Notes under the pieces: model-generated
Databases searched by the model: none
Seen by the model: the letters and a program-made list of their open reading frames with translations, nothing else
Told to the model about the DNA's origin: nothing
Part shown: positions 45,761 to 56,797 of the stretch, in pieces
How the letters are laid out: every line of letters starts with the position of its first letter
Numbering within the stretch: the first letter of the stretch is position 1
Program-made: the position numbers and the translations under genes
From: Ochotona curzoniae
Taxonomy: Eukaryota > Chordata > Mammalia > Lagomorpha > Ochotonidae
Direction of reading: 5' to 3'
Assembly: GCF_017591425.1 (NCBI RefSeq)
Contig: NW_024467106.1
Span: 19,582,501-19,646,500, forward strand
Length of the DNA stretch: 64,000 nucleotides

Positions 45761-47039
45761 CCCAGAGCTATCTGAAATTTCAGTCACTCGTCCCCTCCCC
45801 CACCATGAATATTTAAATAATGTTAATGACCCTTGGGAAAAAAAGTTCTAGAAATCCTGAGGACACGCACACAACACAGCCCACAGAAAACAGCATCTTA
45901 AAAAGCAAGTTATTGTGTAGCTCACTCTGCTTGAGGGCAGAGGAAATGGCACGAAGTCAGATTACTTGAATTCAACTTTCCACTGGGCAAGATGTCCCCA
46001 TAATTCCCTTTGATTTTTGCAAAGCAAAGTCACATCCCCTAGGTGGCCCTGCAGCTTCCTCGGCCTCAGGACCATGTTCTGAGACTCGATTTTGCAAGTC
46101 AAACTCAGCAGGACAAAACAACTGCCCGGGCCTGACTTCAGCTTTCTTAACCCACAGACTTCTCTGATTTCCAATACAAAGAAACGATACTATCAGGAAC
46201 TACCAGGAAAACCACGCAATAAACAGTACCTCCAGAGAAAGGGGTTCTTTCCCACCTTACCTTGGTCCACACCCTTCCCATAGTGGAGACAGGGGTCTTT
46301 CTTCTGGGTTCCTGTGTGTCAGTGGGGTTCCTTTGGGGGGCATTAAGGACATTTTTCACTGTCCTTTTTGTTCGTTTGTCTTTTTCACAATTGCATCTTC
46401 ATAGCATTTACTGATGTTCTGAACTTGAGGCCTGAATCAACTCCTTCTTTCCAAGGACTCCTTATTTTAACTGAGTTAAATCAGTGACTAACACCCAATC
46501 TTCAGATTAGGTGAGACACTCACTCTTCAAATGCGCATGCGTGGTATCACAGGCCATTTATTCATACGGACCACAGACTTCCCCAAGAAGGATTCTAAAA
46601 TTTACAGCAGAGGTGAGGTTTTTATAAACAGGACCAGGGCAGGTGCTTCATATCTCTCTCCTGTGTTCCAAAGTTAGGATACGTGCAAAATTTACAGATA
46701 AAATGTGTTTAGTTATTAGAAAAATCCAAGTTCATTTCAAATTATTTCAGCCCTAAAGCTATATCAGTGTTAGCATTTGATTTTAAATTTCAGGGACCCC
46801 CCCTACAGAGAACTATCAAGGATATTTCGTTAGAGGCATGGTCAGTAGATATTATAGGAACAATTTGTCTTCTGTTTCATTAGACAATAAAGACAAAGTT
46901 AAGATTAAATTGAACATTTTTGGACCTGCCAGATGCTCCAAAAAATCTGCTCAATATATTCAGTAAAAGCAAAGCAGGCGTAGGAATGGCTTCTGTGAAA
47001 GTGAAAACTTTTATCACTTTGAATCAGTATGTTCCCAAA
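45761..47039. other. Non-coding stretch beside the CpG island
   Basis: No repeat was recognised. A perfect NRF1-type palindrome lies within it (see separate entry). Small chance frames only. Confidence 0.35.
46532..46542. promoter_or_regulatory. NRF1-like site
   Basis: TGCGCATGCGT matches the palindromic NRF1 consensus. It lies about 1 kb from the CpG island in AT-rich DNA, where CpG sites are otherwise rare. Known factor preference; function here is inference. Confidence 0.5.
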
Positions 47040-47195
47040 GTTTGCCCTGGGACAGGGGTTCTCAGCCAAGGGGGTTTTGCTCAGGGAGCATCTGGGAGCT
47101 GTCTAGAAGTACCATCATCCAGACTGTGGGAGAGTCTCCCAGTCATGAATTATGTAACTCCACGCATCCATAGCACTGGAGTGGAGAATGGGTAT
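47040..47195. mobile_element. MER5-like (hAT-Charlie) fragment
   Basis: GACAGGGGTTCTCAGCCAAGG and GAGCATCTGGGAGCTGTCTAG resemble the MER5 terminal phrase (caggggttctcaaccttgg). Diverged. Confidence 0.5.
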
Positions 47196-47217
47196 CTTGT
47201 CCCAAACTGAGATAATA

Positions 47218-47395
47218 TTTCTCAAAGTATCAAGATTGTAGCTCCTCTCTGTGTTTGCTAAATGCAGATTCCTAGGCTTTACCTGCTCGTAAGTCAGAAT
47301 CTTTGGAGGGGGGCAGGCAGAGAGGGAGGGCAGAGCCAGGAAACCCTGATTTTAACAGCTCCCACATGGTTCTTAAGGGCTTGAGAACAGCAGGG
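47218..47395. mobile_element. MER5-like (hAT-Charlie) fragment
   Basis: CAAAGTATCAAGATTGTAGC, GCTAAATGCAGATTCCTAGGC, AAGTCAGAATCTTTGGAGGG, CTGATTTTAACAGCTCCCACA and GGTTCTTAAGGGCTTGAGAAC follow the reversed MER5A order. Confidence 0.7.
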
Positions 47396-48752
47396 ATGGA
47401 AAAGACTAGTTTTATAAACTCAATCTGTGTTTTCAGAGTTCATCTCTTCTTGAGTCTCTTCACACAGTGATGGTTACTAGAACTGAGAATATTTTATGAA
47501 AATACATCTGTTCTCCTAGGTGTATTTTTTAGCATACATTTGAAGCCAACAAATGACTGCTAATTCTGCAGAAGAAACGTAACTGGAAGGGAAGCTGTCA
47601 GTGTTACATGCTCTCAAAGGCCCTGCACCATCCCGGACAGAAAGCCCTGTATGGAAATTTCCATGGAAAGAGGGGCGATCACAATGCCTTTCACTGTGAT
47701 GTACGTGTATAGTTTTGCTCAGGTGGCCTGTCCTAAGCTGTTGGCCCACTTTACTCTGTACCCCTGAGCAAGTGTGGCCTCTGGGGCGGGAGGAGGGGGT
47801 ACAAGCAGAATGTAATTACTAGACAAACTCAGAAAGACAAAGCCGGGCTGATGGGAGAGGAGTCAGTGAAGACATACATCACCTGTCTCTCCACGCAGCA
47901 CACAGTGAACTAAATCCAGAAAATACAAATGAACCAGTGATAAACGCAAGAACCCAAACTTAGAGGTGAGTAGCAGTTGAAACAAAGACTTCCACATGGC
48001 TCCAAGAGCTGAGCTGAAAACTGGGGAAGGGGCCAAGACTAGTCCATCATGAAAAAAAAACTGGAGAATTTACCATTTTCTCCTAGCAAGAATGAAAACC
48101 AAAAATGTCAGCTCAGAATAATCCCCAAGTACAAGATGTATTCCACTGAAAATTAGGATTTCCCAGGGGACAAAACAAAGAGGACCAAGAAGGCTGGCTC
48201 ACAACGAACCATCAGCTCTAGGCCCATGGTGATTTCCCACCACGCAGCGGTGGAGGTCACTGGAAAAGAAGGAACAATCTCAAACTCAAGGGCATTCCCC
48301 CAAGGGTCTAGATGCACCACTGAAATTCCAAGAGAAAAAAAAAAAAAACTGGGGAAAACCATACAAACAACACTGGGTCACTGTGACCTGTTTACAGTTC
48401 TCACAAATCAATAAGAAAGTCATCAACATCAAAACCTTGGTTCCAGTAAATAATTTAAAAATGGACATTGAACTTTTCAAGAGATGCTCAAACTCTTCAT
48501 AATTAAAAGCATGCAATAGAAATGTTGGGATAACATTGTTTTCGCCTGTGACATCAGTAAATATATAACATATAAAGATTTGTTGGTACCCCAGCTGGAG
48601 GCAAATGCTTACACTGCCTTGTATGCAGGTTAAGTGTTACATTTCTGGGAGAAAAGCAGTCAACAGCTGGCAGCAGCCTGGGCCTGATTAATACCAAATT
48701 TGCTAACTATACCAGTGTGCCGGCACAGTTGCCTATGTTATTTTCTTTTTTT
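47396..48752. other. Non-coding stretch, nothing specific
   Basis: No exon or repeat was recognised. Poly(A) runs lie at 48,052-48,060 and 48,336-48,348. Confidence 0.35.
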
Positions 48753-48766
48753 AAGAGATATGTGGG
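48753..48766 (+). repeat. Left target-site duplication of composite element A
   Basis: AAGAGATATGTGGG, identical to 51,337-51,350. It is preceded by a T run, giving a TT|AAGA nick site typical of L1 endonuclease. Confidence 0.97.
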
Positions 48767-49165
48767 TGGAGCGCGACCTTGGTCCTGGGAGCTTACACTT
48801 CCCGTCGCTTCTCGGCAGCGGGTGGGTCCTGGGACAGGGCGTCTCATGCCCGGATCCCATACGCCCGCCATCATGGGCACATGGTGAACCGGCTTGGGCC
48901 TGCCGCGGTTCCAGGGCTGCTTCCTTCCTTCTGGGTGAGTACACCAACCGAGGGGGGGAGGTCTCTGGAGCCTGGCTAGGCAGGCCCACCCGCCGCTGTC
49001 ATTGGGCGGTGGACGGGATTGGGGTGGAGCGCGACCTAGGTCCTGGGAGTTTACACCTCCCGTCGCCTCTCGGCAGCGGGTGGGTCCCAGGACAGGGCGT
49101 CTCATGCCCGGATCCCATACTCCCGCCATCATGGGCACATGGTGAACCGGGCTTGGGTGGCCAGG
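48767..49165 (+). promoter_or_regulatory. Duplicated CpG-rich 5' block of element A
   Basis: The units at 48,767-48,905 and 49,025-49,163 share GGTCCTGGGAG, TCTCGGCAGCGGGTGGGTCC, GGGCGTCTCATGCCCGGATCC and CCGCCATCATGGGCACATGG with few differences. Placement at the extreme 5' end recalls the tandem promoter monomers of rodent L1 5' UTRs. A promoter role is inference. The second unit contains a CCGCCATCATGG-type context (YY1-like CCATCATGG). Confidence 0.6.
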
Positions 49166-51336
49166 GAGCCAGTAGGTGCCAGGCTTTGCCTGCTGGCCAC
49201 CTGGTATGGGAGTTCTGGGATTTTGGTGGTTTGAATCGCTGCTTTTGTGGCTCCACGTTGAACCCGATGTTTTTTGCAAGGTGAATACATCCTAAAGTTT
49301 CCCAATGACAGTTACTCTTCCTTTAAAGAATGTGTTACCACTTAGCAATGCTGACCACCAAATACCAGTTCATGCTAAAGCTTTGGCATGGGTCTTGTCC
49401 AGTAGACACACTAACTGGATTAAGGCTACTGCCAAGGAGCACGTGGGCTGGAATCGGGGCTGCGTTCTGATCGGGTTACAGTGAAATCCCCCTTGGCACA
49501 AGTGTGGACTGGGACTGGACGCACCAGGCTGGACCAGACCCCAGCACTGTCTGGTGCTCCTGGAGGACCAGGATAGAGGTGGGATGGATTATGCTAGGTC
49601 ACAACCCCTACTGAACCATGTGTGCGCCGTATGTGGGAATGGACTGGACGAGCCATGGCTGGGCTGAAATATCCAACAACAAGAACCAGCTTGGGTCGAA
49701 AGCTAGTCAGGAACTGGGCTAGGGCTGGCTCATGGACCCACTGGCATGCACAAAATCCGGCACTGGGAGAGGTTCTGATGGAGGAGCCTGGGCAACTCCT
49801 CTGGCAGGACACAGACCCCACGGGTAAGCGCAAGAAGCATGAATGGAAACAGCTCAGAGCAGGCCACAAGAAATTTCCCACTGGCATACATTAGGTATGG
49901 ATTGGGGGCCGACTAGGCTAATCAGTTAACGTCATCACTGGCAAATCCGAGCACCAGAACAGAGTAAGGGTCGAGCCAGGCTTGGTTGCGATAAAAACCA
50001 GTCCACACTACAGAAAGCCACGAGGAGGTTGACTGTGCCGGATGTGACTGCAGTGCCCATCCAGCACATGTGAGAAACAGGAGGGGAGGGGACAGAGCCA
50101 GCGGGGGAATAAGGGGAGGTTCCCCTGCTGGACAGCTACTCCCACTGGAGAGCATGAACTGGGATGGGGGCAGACCAGACTAAGCAGGGCTACAACACCT
50201 ATGCGCCTCATGTGGACTAGACCAGGGAAAAGCCAGGATGGGTTGATTGTTCCTATGGGTGCAACCTACAATTAGAATGGAAGAGGGCTGTTGGGGCATA
50301 GCCGTAGCATCAGCTGGCAGAAACTGGCACTGGGGGCTAATCCTGTCAAGTTAAACTGCAGAACCACCTGGAAAGTGCACAATCCGGGAGTGAGAGACCT
50401 GGGAGGGAAATAGTGGGTTCCCCCCTCTTGGGTTACCACTGCCACGGGAAGGCACGAGAACTAGGACAGGGGCTGGGGTAGCTAGACAGAGAGGCACTCA
50501 ACCACACCCATGAAGGCTTGACTGTTGAGCTGGGTAGATGGATCCAAGCTTCAATGCCATTTGTCATGTACGAGAACCAGGGGGGATGTGGGTCAGATTG
50601 GACTGGTCTGCCACACATACTGGCAAACCAGGGTAGGGGGTTGGCCTGGTGGGGGTTATTGTGGGCCGCTCTCATCAGGCTGCAGCTCCCACTGGTTTAG
50701 GTGAAGACCAAGTATGTGCTGTGCAGAACCAGGCTGGACTGCATCACCCATTGGTTCCAGTAGAAGACGGGGCTGAAAACAGAACCAACCCAGCAACTGC
50801 AACTACCAGCTGACCGGGTGATGGACTGTGCTGGGCCCTGTGCTTGCTGGTGCATACGAGTATCTGGCCTGGGAACACCTCAGACGAAGTTTCTTTGGTG
50901 ATCTACCCAATTGAAATGCCAGACTCAGAACCCTAACCATGAAGGGACAGAAGATGGAACAAGTTAATCAACCACCTCAGCTATAGGTTGGCAACAAAAT
51001 ACTGGGCAAATAGAGACGCTATGATGGACAATGTCAATTAATGGATTTTTCAACAACCTCATCGTGTTTGGAGAGGCAAGATTGGCAGCAATTTCAAAAC
51101 TGGCGACCTATTGAAACCACTTCAACGAGTATCTCGGAGCACGCCCCACATGCGGGACTTGGGGTGGGTGGGAAATCAGGTGGGGCTTCTCCCTCAATAT
51201 CCCCCTGTACCTCAGATATATGAAGGAAACACTATGGAAATAATAGTCTTACCCACTTTCCTGTAGCCCTTGACCCTTTATGCACAAATTAACCATGTAA
51301 AGATTGTTAAAATAAAAAATATTAATTAAAAAAAAA
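48767..51336 (+). mobile_element. Composite non-LTR retroelement A (2.57 kb, complete)
   Basis: The element is bounded by a perfect 14-bp duplication and ends in AT-rich sequence plus poly(A), so it was inserted by target-primed reverse transcription. It has four parts. First, a CpG-rich block beginning TGGAGCGCGACC occurs twice (48,767 and 49,025, 258 bp apart, about 140 bp shared). Second, a body at about 49,400-50,900 is made of degenerate 60-90-bp units built on phrases like CACTGGCATGCACAA, AGAACCAGG, GACTAGGCTAA and CAGCTCCCACTGG. Third, a roughly 400-bp unique 3' domain. Fourth, the tail TGTAAAGATTGTTAAAATAA and poly(A). No reverse transcriptase or other recognisable domain is present, so it must move in trans, presumably by L1. 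A 194-codon plus frame (48,700-49,284) begins outside the element and is not evidence for a protein. It could be an SVA-like composite or an internally deleted L1 (5' UTR joined to 3' UTR). I cannot name the family. CpG retention suggests it is fairly young. Confidence 0.85.
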
Positions 51337-51350
51337 AAGAGATATGTGGG
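51337..51350 (+). repeat. Right target-site duplication of composite element A
   Basis: AAGAGATATGTGGG directly follows the poly(A), identical to 48,753-48,766. Confidence 0.97.
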
Positions 51351-51539
51351 GAAGGCAGGAAACAGCAGTTTGGGACGTATGCTGGAAATTACTAGAGGAA
51401 GGGGGTCTGGGGAGGTATTGGGGTAGGAGCAGCCAAGGGCATGTTTGACAAGGGAGGAATGACTTCTGGGGTCTTCCATGGACCTGGCCACTGCACTCAA
51501 GGTTGGTGAGACAGCTGAGACTGATGGTTTAGAGGGGGA

Positions 51540-53360
51540 AAACAAGAGGGCATGTCTAAGTCAGACCAAGGCACCCACCTTTATGGGAGTCCTGGGCTGG
51601 GTGAGGTAGCCTCACCTGCCCCAGCTGGAAGCAAAAGCTGAAGCTAAGGGGCATGCCTGTCTGAGTTACCCACTCACAAGTGTCAGAGCAGGGAGTTGGC
51701 CATGTGAGACTGGGCTGCATCACCCACCGGAAAGCGGGAGAGCCAGAGGATTTGTGGGCACCTCTGTGGGACTGCAGCATCCGCAGGTTTGCACTGTGGA
51801 GGAGCGAGAAGAGGCCAGGCTGGGTCAGCCTGCAGTACCCACTGGCACATGCAAAGGCCATGTCTGAAAGTAGACCATGCCAGGAAGGGCTGCAGCTCCC
51901 ACCAGTACATGTGAGATCCAGGCTGGGATCAGGCCTGGTAGAGGAACTTGGGAACTGTCTGGCTAGGCCACACCTCCCACTTTGGAGCACAAGAGCCAGG
52001 GCTGGGGGGTGGATCCAGCCAGGCAAGCCAACAACACTCTTCAACATTTGTGTGGGCCACGTCTAGGTGCAGGCTTGGTGGGGCCAGGCTGCAGCACCCG
52101 CTGCACCTGCTGGTATGCACCACAGACAGAACAGGGTGTGGACCATTCCCAGCTGAACTAGGCTACAACACCCACCAGCAACAAATGAGCCTGCAGGTTA
52201 GTCATGCCAGGCTTGGTCAAAGCACTCACAGGCACAAAAGAGATCCAGAACTGGGAACAGGCCTGGTAGGGGAATTTGGGGAACTTCCCTGCTAGGCTGC
52301 AGCTTCTATTGGAGAGTGCAAGAGCCTGGGCTGTGGGCAGCATCCATCAGCATATGTGTGTGCTGGGTTTTGAGGCAGTTCTGGCTGAACTAAAACCACA
52401 TCCATGGGTGTACACAAGAGCCAGCTGGGATGCAAGATGGACTGGGCTAGGCTGTAGCACATGTCAGCACACACAGAAACCTAGGCTGGGGGACAGCCTG
52501 GTAGAGATTATTGGGGTTGTCCCGACTAGGCCACATTGCTAACTGGTATGAGTGAAGACTGGCTCCTTGGAGCGCTGGCTGAGGCAAGCAGTAGCACCAG
52601 TAGGTTCTGGAGCTGGGAGTACAACTGACCAAGCAGTTTCATCCACAGGTATGTGCACTGGCTCATGTAGATGACAGACCAGACCTAACCCTGCACTGAC
52701 TGGCACACACAATAGTCAAGTCTGAGATCACCCCAGCAGAGGTTTCCTGTGGGAGTCCTCAACTGGATTGCTGGACTCAAACGTCAACCACAGGGAAAAT
52801 GACAAAATATGTGGTCTGACCATGGAGTACATGTGGGTCTCCACAGTTGCTGATGCCTGTGCTGTGAACAGCATGCCCAGATGCACATGGAGGACATGAT
52901 TGCTGGCTCATCTAGGCTAGCAGAGGATGTCCTGGGCCTCGTTAGAGGCTAGAAAGCAGAACAGGTTGGACAACTCTCCTGGCCAAGCTTTGCCACGTTA
53001 CTGGGCCTGTGGATGCACTGAGGTGGACCTGCTCAGCCAAAAGACCTTGGGAAGACTTCCTCAACCCTGGTGCAAGAATTATCAAAATCACTCAAGTGAT
53101 ACTCTCAGGATACTCTTCCCCACATTGAGTTCTCTAAGGCGTCATCAAATGGTTCCCCCATCACCATGTGCTAATGTAGTTTCATAACAAGGAGCAGGCT
53201 CCCTCTCCTTCCCCTTCTGATACAGAAGAAAAAAAAAATTAAAACATTTGTCCCATCCAGCTTCCTCCATACACGAATCCTCCCACCCTAATTGGAGACC
53301 CACATGGGGATGTACATCCCTTTCAGCTATGTAAAGAATATTAAAATTTTTAAAAAAATA
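51540..53360 (+). mobile_element. Composite retroelement B (older relative of A)
   Basis: Same orientation and same style of degenerate units: GACTGGGCTGCATCACCCAC, CAGCTCCCACCAGTACATG, GCCTGGTAGAGGAACTTGGG, AACAGGCCTGGTAGGGGAATT. The 3' domain aligns in order with element A: AGCAGAACAGGTTGGACAAC, AAGAATTATCAAAATCACTC, a CTCCCTCTCCTTCCCC stretch, then the end CTATGTAAAGAATATTAAAAT and A-rich tail near 53,357. The CpG-rich 5' block is absent or decayed. The left boundary is uncertain (anywhere from 51,351 to 51,560), and no target duplication was found. All frames across it (up to 163 codons) are chance. Confidence 0.7.
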
Positions 53361-53384
53361 TTCTTTTTGTAAGGGAACTGTGAA

Positions 53385-53560
53385 AATCAGATGATCACAT
53401 ACTGTTTATGGGAGTGCAACTTGTAAAAAATAAAGTGATAAAGCTGGGAGGCAATGTGGTGATATTTCCTGAAATAAAAATGTTTATACATTTGAACTTG
53501 TGATTCACCTTAGGAATTCAGAAGCTGAAAACATTTCTGAAGTCAGATGAAAGACATGGG
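53385..53560 (+). repeat. L1 ORF2 fragment
   Basis: ATACTGTTTATGGGAGTGCAA, GGCAATGTGGTGATATTTCC and TGAAATAAAAATGTTTATACATT fit the late ORF2 phrase of L1 (tgttggtgggaatgtaaa...). Diverged and non-coding. Confidence 0.5.
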
Positions 53561-53994
53561 AAGGAGTCAGTGAATAAAAAAATTCCAGATTGCAGAGAAA
53601 GCCAAAAGTAAAATAACATTTAGTACATAGTTTGCAAGTTCTTTGAGTGTTATGTTGTGATGGAAGCACTTCTGCTAACCACTAAGCCTCTGACATCAAC
53701 ATTTGTTCAGCCAACCACAGGTGAATGGTTCACATGTGGCTCAGTACACGGTGGAGGTTGGACAGCAGGCAAAAAGAATGTGAGAGTAAGATTTCAGAGG
53801 AAACAGGAAATCAGAGCAAGAAATGAGAAAACAACCCAATCTGATGTGTGTCCCTTGGAATTCCCAAGTTGGAAACTCAAGGCCCAAAGTCACATGTTGA
53901 TGGTATGTGAAGGTGGCCCTTCTGAGACTACTAAAGTTAGATAAGATAATCAGGGTGAGGCCTTCATGATGACGTTAGTGGCTTTTTGTTGTTA

Positions 53995-54262
53995 CAGGTT
54001 TATCTATTTATTTGAAAGGCAGAGTAACAGAGAGGGACAAACAGGGAAAGGAGACAGAGAAAGAGAGTGAATCGCTAGTTCACTCCCCAAATGGCCACAG
54101 TGGCCGGAGCTGGGCCAGTCTGAAGCCAGGAGTTTCTTGCACGTTTCCCACATGCATGCAGGAGCTTTCCCATGAACATTAGCAAGGAGCTGGATCAGAA
54201 GTGGAGCAGCAAGAAGACCCTCGTCAGGACAACTATCGGACTCAGCAGTTAAATCACTGCAG
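53995..54262 (-). repeat. Old CSINE, reverse, inside the LTR
   Basis: GGTTTATCTATTTATTTGAAAG tail, CTAGTTCACTCCCCAAATGG, CAGTCTGAAGCCAGGAGTTTC, TTAGCAAGGAGCTGGATCAG and AAGAAGACCCTCGTCAGGAC. Confidence 0.85.
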
Positions 54263-54550
54263 GGGCCTGGCACAGTGGCTGGCTCTGTGGATCCCATAAG
54301 AGCGCCAATCATGTCCTCGCTGCTCCACTTCCCTGCTTGTGGCCTAGAAAAGCAGTAGGAGATGGTCTAAAGCCTTGGGCCCCTGCGCCCTTGAGGGACA
54401 CCCAGAAGAAAATCCCGGATCCTGGCTTCAGATCAGCTCAGCTCTGGCAGGTGCAGCCACTTGGGGAGTGAACCAGCAGAAGGATAATCTTTGTCTCTCC
54501 TCCTCTCTGTTAATCTGGCATTCCAATAAAAAGAAATAAATCTTCTAAAA
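54263..54550 (+). repeat. CSINE, forward, inside the LTR
   Basis: GGGGCCTGGCACAGTGGCTGG head, GTGGATCCCATAAGAGCGCC, CTTGTGGCCTAGAAAAGCAG, CACTTGGGGAGTGAACCAGC, GTCTCTCCTCCTCTCTGTTAA and an AATAAAAAGAAATAAATC tail. A short deletion removed part of the A-box region. Confidence 0.92.
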
Positions 54551-54588
54551 AATAAAGAAATATATACAATTAATAATAATAATAAAAC
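54551..54588. repeat. A-rich tail with (AAT)n
   Basis: AATTAATAATAATAATAA-type run following the CSINE tail. Confidence 0.8.
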
Positions 54589-54589
54589 A

Positions 54590-54870
54590 CTGCCAGGGAT
54601 TCTCATATCCCTTATTGGAGTTCTTGGGATTAAGTTTCGCCTCTGCTTCCACTCTAGCTTCCTGCTAATGCGCATGCTGAGAGACAGAACACTGTGGCTT
54701 TGAGTGGAGGATGTGCTGTTCCAGTGTGGTTGCAAGTTCCTGGCTTCTACCTGGCCCAGTCCTGTCTGTTGCAGGCAGTTGGGAGAGTAAACCAGTGAAT
54801 GAAAGCACTCTCTGTGTGTCTTGTCTGTCTGCTTTTCAAATGAAATTGAAAATAAATATGTTCATCAATT
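54590..54870 (+). repeat. Old CSINE, forward, inside the LTR
   Basis: GGGATTCTCATATCCCTTATTG, CTCTAGCTTCCTGCTAATGC, CTTCTACCTGGCCCAGTCCTG, TTGGGAGAGTAAACCAGTG and a GCTTTTCAAATGAAATTG tail. Confidence 0.8.
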
Positions 54871-54965
54871 TAAAAAATACAAGGTCCCTCACCAAATGCC
54901 ATGCTCATATACATTGCCCTCTCAGCCTCCAGAACCATGAGTAAGATAAAGTCCTGTCCTTTCTA

Positions 54966-56780
54966 AATTACTGAAGCAGTAGGATTTAGCTTTAATAACA
55001 GAAGAAGAGCTAAAACATTCTGGTTAAAAAAAAAAAAATCCACAAATAGTATGATGACTACTGGACCACCTCTAATACTAATAAAGGTCTGAGTGATTTT
55101 AATTTTAATATGAAAAAGGCTTACCCTGCAGACTGCAGGACCGCAGGATACAGTCATCTGGTTCCCAGGGCCCCTTTACTGTCCCAATGAAGGTCAGACA
55201 ATGTTCATCTCCATTTTGCTATGTGTTTCCCATTGAAGACATTTCCTATACTGATCTCTAAATCTTAGCTAAAGGCAAAAAGGGCATTTTTGCGTTATGC
55301 ATCATTTCGCTTGCTCGTGACAGGGCTGAGAAACTATCTTAAACGTCAGTTTTTGGAATATACTAACACATGCCAATCTCTGGCAGTGCTCTATCAAATT
55401 CAAAACATTCTAGAAACATCTCCTAGACATCACTAGTTGCTCAGTGGTGGTCAGCTCTTAAGATCCTGTGATCAGTGTTCTTCGCGCTGGCTTACCTTTC
55501 AAGGTGCTGGAAATTAGGGCAGAAGCAACTTCCAGGCTCCTCACCCCAGGAAGTCTGGGGCCCAGAAATCCCTATTCATTGAAGCCTTCCATCGGATTTC
55601 ATTACACAGCCTGGATGGGGAGCCTCTTGGAGAGGACACACTCTTCCTCAGACAGGGAAAGCGGAGAGCAAGCCAACACCGTGACAGGGACAGTGTCATA
55701 GGAGAACATTTGGCTCTCCCACTGTACTTACTCCTGTTTCTGGCCCAGTTTGTTTCTGGCCTGCCTTTCCTTCATTTCCTCTCTGGGTCTCTGGCTTCCT
55801 GTGCCTGGGTAAGTTCCTTCCCACACTTCCTTTCCCTGAATCCTCACACTTGGCCTCTCCCCTGCCAAATGCTCTAATACAAGGAAATGGTGACCTGATT
55901 ACACTCACCCCAGCTGCTCCAGACTCCTTTAAAACGACCTTTAAAAACACTCCAGTGAAACGTGTGAAAGCTCAAGCAACAAGTGCCCCTCTCATTGTTT
56001 TCATTGTGTCCTACACTGTTGGCAGACTTTGCCTTCTCTGCATTTACTGGGTGACAAGCGACTTGATTCCTCACTGTTATAATATACACTTAAATGGAGC
56101 CAATTAAAAAAAGTCAGGTCCTATTGCTAAGAAAGGAGAGAATGGTAGGAGATTAGCTCTGCAGGGGGAAAAACAGAGAGCCCGCACAGAGTACCCCTGT
56201 AGGAGAAGCAAGATTGGACAGGTGACAGCACCTGCTGGCTGTGGGTCTCCACCCAAACCTCAGAGCAGGTGCTAAAGACAAGAATGTCCTTATGAATTAC
56301 TTTGGTAATTGACTAGAACAGAGTCCTATGAGGTCCAAGTTTTTTTTTTTTTTTTTATTTTCTTGGCTGAGAATTTTATCTCATTTAACAAGTGAAGCAT
56401 TTGAAAAATCTAGTAAACACTCCGGAGTTCATGCCTTAATGAAGAGATGGCATAAAACAAGGTATTCTTTAAGCAGTGCATTGAAATTGCAAAATATGCC
56501 TAATCTATCTGGAATGTACGCAGCCTGTTCACAGATAGGGTGCTAGAAAATCATGCCAGCAATGTGGAATTCCACAAGACTGCTTTCACTGAGTCAACCA
56601 AGTGAATTTGCTTCTCATTAGTGACCTGGGATTTCAAAGCAAGTCCACCTTTCATTTCCAGCAGGGCTTGATTAAATGAAGAAATTAAAAAAAAATTTTA
56701 ATACAATGAAATTATAATATTTTTATAGTACTATCCAAGGGTTTCCTTCATACAACTTGTTCATTTGTAGAAGGAATTGT
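54966..56780. other. Non-coding stretch, nothing specific
   Basis: No repeat was recognised over about 1.8 kb apart from poly(A)/(T) runs (55,026-55,037, 56,340-56,357). Frames of 70-85 codons at 55,468-56,107 occur on both strands without splice support. Confidence 0.35.
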
Positions 56781-56797
56781 AAGAATTTTCAGTCACT

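Larger units (their letters stand above)
53640..54965 (+). repeat. MaLR-like LTR split by three CSINEs
   Basis: The left piece (about 53,850-53,990) has TTCCCAAGTTGGAAACTCAAG, ATGTTGATGGTATGTGAAGG, TGGCCCTTCTGAGACTACTA and AATCAGGGTGAGGCCTTCATG. The right piece (about 54,878-54,965) has GTCCCTCACCAAATGCCATGC, CTCAGCCTCCAGAACCATGAG and CCTTTCTAAATTACTGAAGC. The order is that of a MaLR LTR. The middle is filled by SINEs. No retroviral coding sequence remains. Confidence 0.7.

Noticed and set aside
48767..51336. Solo LTR or endogenous retrovirus explanation for element A
   Set aside because: It ends in poly(A), has a 14-bp target duplication rather than 4-6 bp, lacks TG...CA ends, and shows no primer binding site or retroviral gene.
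51556..52066. Frames of 163 (minus) and 128 (plus) codons
   Set aside because: Both lie within the degenerate units of composite element B and follow its repeat structure.
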